From CAZTPJ01 sp964614515 (GTDB taxonomy: Bacteria > Planctomycetota > Phycisphaerae > Phycisphaerales > UBA1924): DNA of 48,181 nt. A program made the translations under genes and the position numbers. Shown piece after piece: positions 42,747-48,181 of this stretch. Under the pieces are notes generated by a model. It was given only the letters and a program-made list of their open reading frames with translations. It had not been told where the DNA came from and searched no databases. The stretch's first letter is position 1, and every line of letters starts with the position of its first letter. The stretch lies in the NCBI GenBank assembly GCA_964614515.1, contig CAZTPJ010000024.1, forward strand, positions 1-48,181, in the 5' to 3' direction.

Positions 42747-44570
42747 ATGACACGCACGCCGCACAACTCAGGCAGGAACATCAATGGAAGGCGTCGAGCC
42801 GCGATTCTCGCCCGGGCCGTCGTGGGCGCGGTGGGGATCACCGTCGTGGGTGTGGGCGGATGGGCCGGGCTTAAGGCCATGAGCCGAGGGGATTCGGCCA
42901 GGGCGAACGTGCTGGCCGTCGATCTCGCCGAGGTTCGCATGATGGATGTGGACATCACCACGATCTCGACGGGCGAGATCGAGGCCAAGAACCGCATCGA
43001 GATTCGCAGCAAACTGGACACTGAATCGTCGATCATCGAGATCATCCGCGAGGGAACCCGCGCGGCCAAGGGTCAGGTGCTCGTGCAACTCAACGGCAGC
43101 ACCCTCCAGGAAGCCATCGAACGGGAACAGATCGAAGTTGAAGGGGCGCGGGCGGACTTCGTCGCGGCCGACAACGACCATCAGAACCAGATCGAAGAGA
43201 ACGAATCATCGCTGCGCAAGGCGCAGTTGAAAGTCACCCTGGCACAGTTGGCGCTGGACCAGTGGATCGACGGCGAACTCCAGAAGCAGTACGATCAACT
43301 CAAACTCGCGATTGAGCGGGCCGAACGAGACTTCGAGCGACAGCGCGACAAGTACGCCAAGAGCCAGGAACTTTTCGACCAGGGCTTCCTGAGCAAGAAC
43401 GAACTGGACCTCGACGAGATTGGGTTCATCGAGGCCGTGGCGAAGTATGACACGGCCATCCTCGATGAAGAGATCTACTGGACGTATCAGTATCCCAAGG
43501 ATCGCGAGCAAAAACAGTCCGACGTGACCGAGGCGAAGGCGGAGCTCGAGCGTGTCGCGCGCAGCAACGAGATCGCGCTGGTTGGCAAGCGGGCGAATCT
43601 CGAAAGCCGTCGTCGTCGGCTGACGATGCGTGAGGATCGGCTTGCCAAACTTCAGGAACAGCTTGAGAGTTGCCGGATTGTGGCGCCCTCCGCGGGGCTG
43701 GTGGTCTATTCCACGAGCATGGAGGACTATTGGGACATGCAGGGTCGCGGGGCGATGCAGATCGGGCGAGTGGTGTCACCGAACGATCTGATCATGGTCC
43801 TGCCCGATGTCTCCGAGATGATCGCCAAGGTCCGCGTGCATGAAACGCTCGCAGGTCGCGTCCGCGAGGGACAGCCGGCCTCGATCAAGGTCGATGCCCT
43901 CGGCGATGTCGTCTTCACGGGCAAGGTGCAGAGTGTCGGCGTGCTGGCGGAGTCATCGAACTGGCGCGATCCCAATCGCCGCGAATACACGGTGCGCATA
44001 GCGATTGATGATGGGCCTGAGGTCGATCGTCTCAAGCCGTCGATGCGATGCGAGACGGAGATTCGCCTCGATCGGCTGGAGCAGGTCAAGGCCGTGCCCG
44101 TCCAGGCCGTGTTCAGCGATGGCCCGGTCCGCTTTGTGTATGTGCCGCAGGGTGGCCGGTTCGCTCGCAAGCCCGTGCAGGTCGGCCAGACGTCGGACAT
44201 GTACGCGGAAGTTGTGGCGGGCCTCGAACCCGGGCAGCGCGTGCTGCTGCGGCGGCCCATCGGCGGCGAAGTCATCGACGAACCGTGGGATCCAGCGCAA
44301 CTCGCGCTCGTGGGCATCCAACTCAATGAGCGCGGCGAACCCGTCGCGACGCGGCGCGAAGGCGCACGAGGCATGCCATCGCGCGGCCCGGGCGGCGAAA
44401 GCCCTCGCAACGCAGAGCAGGCGGCCGTCCCGGCGGCCACCGAGGCGACACCGGCTGTCGGCGAGACGCCAGCGGAATCCTCCGGCGAAGCAACGCCTGA
44501 AGCCGCGACAACTCAGTCAGGCGAATCAACGCAAGCAGCGACGCCGGCAACTGACACAGCGCAGCGCTGA
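42747..44570 (+). CDS. HlyD/MacA-like efflux adaptor protein
   Basis: From ATG 42747 the protein has 607 residues. A basic N-terminus and a membrane helix (about 20-44) anchor it. A barrel-sandwich half (IEAKNRIEIRSKLDTESSI) is followed by very long coiled coils (about 120-330, with EREQIEVEGARADF and AKYAKSQELFDQGFLSKNEL), then by the second half (SCRIVAPSAGLVVYS) and beta-barrel domain. It ends in about 60 residues of Ala/Glu/Thr/Gly. This matches adaptors of MacAB-type ABC transporters or of type I secretion. Unusually no ABC permease or ATPase gene follows: the next gene is on the opposite strand. It is thus an orphan adaptor, or its partner lies elsewhere. Confidence 0.85.
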   Translation: MTRTPHNSGRNINGRRRAAILARAVVGAVGITVVGVGGWAGLKAMSRGDSARANVLAVDLAEVRMMDVDITTISTGEIEAKNRIEIRSKLDTESSIIEIIREGTRAAKGQVLVQLNGSTLQEAIEREQIEVEGARADFVAADNDHQNQIEENESSLRKAQLKVTLAQLALDQWIDGELQKQYDQLKLAIERAERDFERQRDKYAKSQELFDQGFLSKNELDLDEIGFIEAVAKYDTAILDEEIYWTYQYPKDREQKQSDVTEAKAELERVARSNEIALVGKRANLESRRRRLTMREDRLAKLQEQLESCRIVAPSAGLVVYSTSMEDYWDMQGRGAMQIGRVVSPNDLIMVLPDVSEMIAKVRVHETLAGRVREGQPASIKVDALGDVVFTGKVQSVGVLAESSNWRDPNRREYTVRIAIDDGPEVDRLKPSMRCETEIRLDRLEQVKAVPVQAVFSDGPVRFVYVPQGGRFARKPVQVGQTSDMYAEVVAGLEPGQRVLLRRPIGGEVIDEPWDPAQLALVGIQLNERGEPVATRREGARGMPSRGPGGESPRNAEQAAVPAATEATPAVGETPAESSGEATPEAATTQSGESTQAATPATDTAQR

Positions 44571-44611
44571 CGCCGGGTCACCGACACCCCCATCGTGCAC
44601 GCGCACGGCCA

Positions 44612-45979
44612 TCATGGCCGAGGGGGTTGATCATCACCCCGGCGCACCAGCGCGGCCTCGAACGAAAACGCTTCATCCTTCGGTTTGATGCGATCAAAGT
44701 TGTCGTCCGCGACGTCAAAGCCTTCCGCGATCTCGATCCGCAGGGATTTGTTTGACGCGAGATCGATCGCGACCGGCGCTCGCCCCTGCATGCGTTGATG
44801 TCCAGAATCGAGGTCCACGGCCTGCACGACGGGCCGGCACGGATTTCGCGGATCACACTCGCGCACGAAACACTGCATGCCGTTGGACAATCGCACGATC
44901 GTCCCCGGGGCATACGGCGGCGCCACGTCGAGCAGCGCTTCGAGTATCACGGGATCAACCCACGCCGAATACGGCGGCTGCTGCATCAGCCGCAGCGCCT
45001 GAACCGTTGACATCACCGGCGCATCACGCCCGCGATCCCCGGGCGCATCGGGCCCGAAGCGCAGCCGATCGAAGAGATCACACGCCGCGACGATGCGGGC
45101 GAACACATGGATGTCGTGCCCCGCCACCGGAACCTTCGCCCCATCAGGCCGATGACGTTCCGGAAAGCCGGAGCCGTCAAACTTCTGGTGGTGGTGCATG
45201 ACCACGGCCGAGGCCGCCGGACCGGTTGACTCGCGCACGAGGTGATGCCCGATGATGACGTGCTGCTGCCAATGCGGATCATCCTCATCACCCGTGCCAC
45301 ACACGCCACCGCTGTTGGCCCAACGATCCAGCGTTTCATCGCTCAATCGCAACATGCCGATGTCGTGCAACATTGCGCCAACGCCCAGCGCTGTCACATC
45401 CCTCGCCTCCATCGGCGACAGCCGCGACCGCTCAGGGATCAGATACTCATCAAGCACCAGGCCCACCAGGAGACTCAGGAAGCACACGTTGCTCGCATGA
45501 CGAAGCGTCGGCTCACCGTGGGCCAGGATCTCCTCCATGAACAACGCCGAGCGACCATCCGCGAGAATCGTGTCGAGCAGCGATCCCACGGCCGCGCGAT
45601 ACGGCCCGAAGTCGAGTCTCGCCTGACTCTGTTGCCCGGCTTCGGCGAAGGCGTCAGCGATGCGCCCGGCGAGTTGCGCGCGGGCCTCAAAGATCTGCGG
45701 GCTGATGTACTTTGAAAGTTCTTCGGTGCCGGGGAATTTGATCCAGATGTCGCGCAGGCCCAGTTCACGCAGGCGATGCGCGAGCGTCTCATCGAGTTCC
45801 AGCCCGCTGCGCAGCAGCACGCTCGCCTTACGGCACGGATGATGGACCGGCAACGCGAGCACCATGCCAGCCCGGGCCTGATTGACGGGGACTCGGAGCA
45901 CACGAAACTCCCGCAGTGCGGTGGTATCGGCAGATAACGGCCCCGAGTTGTGCGGACGCCACCCGCCAAACCGCGACAT
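44612..45979 (-). CDS. HD-GYP domain protein (predicted c-di-GMP phosphodiesterase)
   Basis: From ATG 45979 the protein has 455 residues; a GTG at 46033 is an alternative start. The N-terminal 150 residues form an adaptor-like region. The HD-GYP domain carries the first histidine H161, the HD pair H205-D206 (MLHDIGM) and GFP (271-273) in KFDGSGFPERHRPDG, the place of GYP in the family. The canonical HHEKWDGSGYP pattern is kept apart from Y to F. The rest of the metal-binding set looks present, so hydrolysis of c-di-GMP is likely, though the Y-to-F change may alter specificity. After the domain a C-terminal beta-rich part of about 110 residues (VRLSNGMQCFVREC) follows. The gene lies near pilus and polysaccharide genes, which c-di-GMP often controls. 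Confidence 0.85.
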   Translation of the reverse strand: MSRFGGWRPHNSGPLSADTTALREFRVLRVPVNQARAGMVLALPVHHPCRKASVLLRSGLELDETLAHRLRELGLRDIWIKFPGTEELSKYISPQIFEARAQLAGRIADAFAEAGQQSQARLDFGPYRAAVGSLLDTILADGRSALFMEEILAHGEPTLRHASNVCFLSLLVGLVLDEYLIPERSRLSPMEARDVTALGVGAMLHDIGMLRLSDETLDRWANSGGVCGTGDEDDPHWQQHVIIGHHLVRESTGPAASAVVMHHHQKFDGSGFPERHRPDGAKVPVAGHDIHVFARIVAACDLFDRLRFGPDAPGDRGRDAPVMSTVQALRLMQQPPYSAWVDPVILEALLDVAPPYAPGTIVRLSNGMQCFVRECDPRNPCRPVVQAVDLDSGHQRMQGRAPVAIDLASNKSLRIEIAEGFDVADDNFDRIKPKDEAFSFEAALVRRGDDQPPRP

Positions 45980-46092
45980 CGTCCTTCCCAACACCCCGCG
46001 CACGGTCTCCGACGATCGCGCAAAGCACGACACCCCGGGATACGCCGGGAATCCGGCACGCCCCCCACAACAATGGCCGAAAGCCGCGGCGA

Positions 46093-47091
46093 TTATGGAT
46101 CCACGAGGCAGGCGTGCAGCACGGCCATGCGGACGATGACCCCGGCGGCGACCTGTCGAAGGACAATGCTCCGCGGGCCATCGGCAACCTCGGCGTCGAT
46201 CTCGATGCCGCGGTTCATGGGGCCGGGATGCATGACGACAGCACCGGGCTTCATAGCTCGCGCGCGGGAGGGTGTCAGGGCGTACAACTCGCGATACTCG
46301 CGGATCGACGCGATGGCTGCGGATTTCTTCGCGCCGGGCGCCTCGGCCTTCGGTTCGTTGTGCCGCTCGAACTGCACGCGAAGGGCCATCACCGCATCCA
46401 CCGACGGCAGAACCGCGTCAAGATCGGAGACAACTTCGCACCCCAGCACGGCCAGCGAGGGGGGGGCAAGCGCGGGCGGCCCCACGCAGATCACACTCGC
46501 GCCGAGCGTGCCAAGACACGCGATGTTCGATCTCGCAACGCGCGAACTCGTCAAGTCGCCAACGATCGCCACGCGCAGCCCGGTGAAGTCGAACCCATCG
46601 AGTCGATCGTGCGCCTCGGCCAATGCATACGCATCGAGCAGTCCCTGCGTGGGATGCTCGTGCCCGCCATCGCCGGCGTTGATGATCGGGCAGCCCAGTT
46701 CACGTGCGACCAGCGCCGCAGCGCCCGTCCCGCGAGCGCGGATCACCATCGCGTCCACGCCCATCGCTTCGACCGTTCGCGCGGAATCGAGCAGCGTTTC
46801 GCCCTTATTGACCGAAGACACCACGGCCCAGAGGTCCACCACTTCGGCTCCGAGCCGCTGCGCCGCCATGGTGAAACTCAGCCGCGTTCGCGTTGAATCT
46901 TCGAAGAACAGGTTCGCGATGGTCTTTCCCCCCAGCGCTGGCCGCGGCGAACCGCGAGCGAACTGACGGGCGAGCGTGAGAATCTCACGAATGGCCGATG
47001 GCGCAACGCCGCGAATCGCGAGTAGATCGCGTCCACGCCACAGCGACCCGGCCGGGGCGATCGTTGGCGGTGGAATCAGGGTGGTTGTCAC
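46093..47091 (-). CDS. pyrB: aspartate carbamoyltransferase catalytic subunit
   Basis: The 332-residue enzyme makes carbamoyl-aspartate, the committed step of pyrimidine synthesis. Signature residues are visible: STRT (66-69) in EDSTRTRLSF binds carbamoyl phosphate, K96 lies in SVNKGET, HPTQ (146-149) follows DGGHEHPTQ, DLTSSRVARSN lies near 178-188, and HPGPMNRG precedes the C-terminus. Length is usual for PyrB (300-340). The start is GTG 47091, with a TATACT box (47104-47099) seven bases before it, so the transcript may be leaderless. No regulatory subunit or pyrC follows. The stop is 60 bp from the release factor gene's side of the strand and the gene follows it in the same orientation. 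Confidence 0.95.
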   Translation of the reverse strand: MTTTLIPPPTIAPAGSLWRGRDLLAIRGVAPSAIREILTLARQFARGSPRPALGGKTIANLFFEDSTRTRLSFTMAAQRLGAEVVDLWAVVSSVNKGETLLDSARTVEAMGVDAMVIRARGTGAAALVARELGCPIINAGDGGHEHPTQGLLDAYALAEAHDRLDGFDFTGLRVAIVGDLTSSRVARSNIACLGTLGASVICVGPPALAPPSLAVLGCEVVSDLDAVLPSVDAVMALRVQFERHNEPKAEAPGAKKSAAIASIREYRELYALTPSRARAMKPGAVVMHPGPMNRGIEIDAEVADGPRSIVLRQVAAGVIVRMAVLHACLVDP

Positions 47092-47098
47092 GAATCAG

Positions 47099-47104
47099 AG
47101 TATA
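47099..47104 (-). promoter_or_regulatory. TATACT -10 box directly before the pyrB start
   Basis: On the minus strand TATACT lies seven bases before GTG 47091, which is the distance expected between a -10 box and the transcription start. No Shine-Dalgarno sequence lies between them. The -35 region is not consensus, so the assignment is tentative. Confidence 0.35.
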
Positions 47105-47140
47105 TCCGGCGTCGCGCGGACCCGCCTCGGCGCGCGACAG

Positions 47141-48181
47141 TCACAACTCGGCCAGCCGTCGGGCAGTTTCCTGCTCGATCAAGTCCCGCATCAGCCGATC
47201 AAGATCGCCCGCGAGCATGTCGCGCAGCGAGTATTCGCCCGGCAGGCGCTCATCCGCGACAATCCCCTCGCGATAGCGATATGTGCGAATCTTCTCCGAT
47301 CGCTCACCACCGCCGATCTGTCCGCGGCGCGCGGCCGAACGCGCCGCGTGCTGACGCTGACGCTCGATCTCGTGCAGGCGCGTCATCAGCAGGCGGCGGG
47401 CCTTCTCCCGGTTCTGCTGCTGGCTCTTGGATTCCTGCATGCGGATCACGATGCCCGACGGCTTGTGGTGGAGTTGCACGGCCGTGGCGACCTTGTTCAC
47501 GTTCTGGCCGCCCGGCCCCTGGCTGGTCGTGACGTTCTCTTCCACGTCGTTGGCCCAGTCGATGGCGACTTCGACCTCTTCGGGTTCGGGCAGCACGGCC
47601 ACGGTGGCGGTTGAGGTATGAATGCGTCCCTGGGCTTCCGTCGCGGGGACGCGCTTGACGGAATGCACGCCAGCCTCGAAGGCCAGTTCACTCCAGACGC
47701 CCTGACCCTTGATGTTGGCGATGGCGCTGCGGATGCCGCCGGCGTCGGTTTCTTCGATGATGTCGAGCAGGTCGAACTTCCACGCGCGTCGCTGGGCGAA
47801 ACGTTCGTACATCGTGAGCAGGTCACGCGCCCACAGCGCCGCCTCATCCCCGCCCGTGCCCGCGCGAATCTCGAGCATGACGGAGCCGACGCGTTGATCG
47901 TCGGCCGTCACAAGGCGAGCTTTGACCTGTTCGATCAGCGCGGCCGCTTCTTCGTGCAGGCGCGGGATTTCTTCTTTGGCGAGTTCGGCCAGTTCGCGGT
48001 CGGTCTGCGACACCATTGCGAGTTCATCCGCCTCGTGCAGCACTTCGCGCACGCGGCGATACGGCCCGACGACCTGTTCGAGCGCTGCCTTTCTGATTGA
48101 CAGATCCCGCACGGCCTTGTGATCGGCGAGAATCGCGGGATTTTCAAGTTGGCGCATCACATCGCCCAGCGCGAGGTCCAT
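47141..48181 (-). CDS. prfA: peptide chain release factor 1 (probably 5'-truncated by the window edge)
   Basis: The visible 346 residues align with release factor 1. PAT (179-181) in SVKRVPATEAQGRIHTS is the stop-codon reading tripeptide that separates RF1 (UAA/UAG) from RF2 (SPF). GGQ (224-226) in SQGPGGQNVNK hydrolyses peptidyl-tRNA. The closing part EKIRTYRYREGIVADERL matches the domain 3/4 border. A methionine falls exactly at the last base of the window, but the alignment suggests about 12 residues are missing, so the true start may lie outside. The gene is transcribed towards pyrB on the same strand and separated by 49 bp. Confidence 0.94.
   Translation of the reverse strand: MDLALGDVMRQLENPAILADHKAVRDLSIRKAALEQVVGPYRRVREVLHEADELAMVSQTDRELAELAKEEIPRLHEEAAALIEQVKARLVTADDQRVGSVMLEIRAGTGGDEAALWARDLLTMYERFAQRRAWKFDLLDIIEETDAGGIRSAIANIKGQGVWSELAFEAGVHSVKRVPATEAQGRIHTSTATVAVLPEPEEVEVAIDWANDVEENVTTSQGPGGQNVNKVATAVQLHHKPSGIVIRMQESKSQQQNREKARRLLMTRLHEIERQRQHAARSAARRGQIGGGERSEKIRTYRYREGIVADERLPGEYSLRDMLAGDLDRLMRDLIEQETARRLAEL

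Noticed and set aside
44587..44626. C5/G5 and GGCCAT/ATGGCC stem between the convergent adaptor and HD-GYP genes
   Set aside because: The stem is weak and has no T-run on either strand, and it overlaps the HD-GYP stop codon; not a supported terminator.

Overview
The window looks like part of a Phycisphaerae-type planctomycete chromosome, probably a metagenome-assembled or draft genome: it holds a run of ten N in a long C tract. The lineage call rests on marker families rather than a ribosomal gene. These are paired cysteine-rich 'GC-type' dockerin tails, an ECF sigma factor of the planctomycete-expanded Sig-70_X6 type next to a very large Ser/Thr kinase with a WD40-like C-terminal half, an exosortase/EpsI exopolysaccharide locus, and high GC with frequent GTG starts.

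Layout. 1-7503: end of one dockerin-tagged protein, a sigma factor plus sensor kinase pair, and a secreted astacin-like metalloprotease/beta-helix protein with its own dockerin tail. 7504-10720: an accessory patch with a membrane protein, a VapBC toxin-antitoxin pair with a perfect palindromic operator, and three decayed gene pieces (HARE-HTH domain, DNA methylase C-terminus, tyrosine recombinase). 10721-16516: a three-gene RND efflux operon with overlapping genes. 16651-16724: tRNA-Asp on the minus strand with a terminator. 16971-29807: a seven-gene minus-strand exopolysaccharide operon, in transcription order export lipoprotein, exosortase, EpsI-like protein, giant TPR protein, Wzz/BY-kinase-like protein, sugar epimerase, and a WecA/MraY-like glycosyl-1-phosphate transferase. 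30189-32002: lipoyl synthase, then a second VapBC pair. 32255-33955: secreted metallophosphoesterase. 34003-34560: small secreted protein of unknown role. 34755-34967: a strong candidate for a structured, independently transcribed non-coding RNA on the minus strand. 35202-36359: OprP-like porin. 36395-41669: a minus-strand type IV pilus assembly operon (pilM, pilN, pilO, a PilP/PulC-like gene, pilB). 41883-48181: futalosine hydrolase, an orphan HlyD/MacA-like adaptor, an HD-GYP protein, aspartate carbamoyltransferase and peptide chain release factor 1.

How it works together. The sigma/kinase pair probably forms a one-locus signalling unit. The exopolysaccharide operon contains a lipid-linked sugar initiator (WecA-like), a sugar-nucleotide enzyme, chain-length/kinase control, outer-membrane export, and an exosortase with its partner; no exosortase substrate is visible in the window. 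The pilus operon supplies the inner-membrane platform and extension ATPase but not the secretin, pilin or retraction ATPase. Surface polymer, pilus and HD-GYP (c-di-GMP) genes lying near one another fit a surface-attached lifestyle, though that is inference.

The most unusual items are the roughly 212-nt structured RNA between 34755 and 34967, the loss of the Walker A lysine in the BY-kinase-like protein, two G10/C10 tracts placed exactly at gene junctions (exosortase/epsI and pilN/pilO), and the decayed mobile-element patch around the first VapBC pair.
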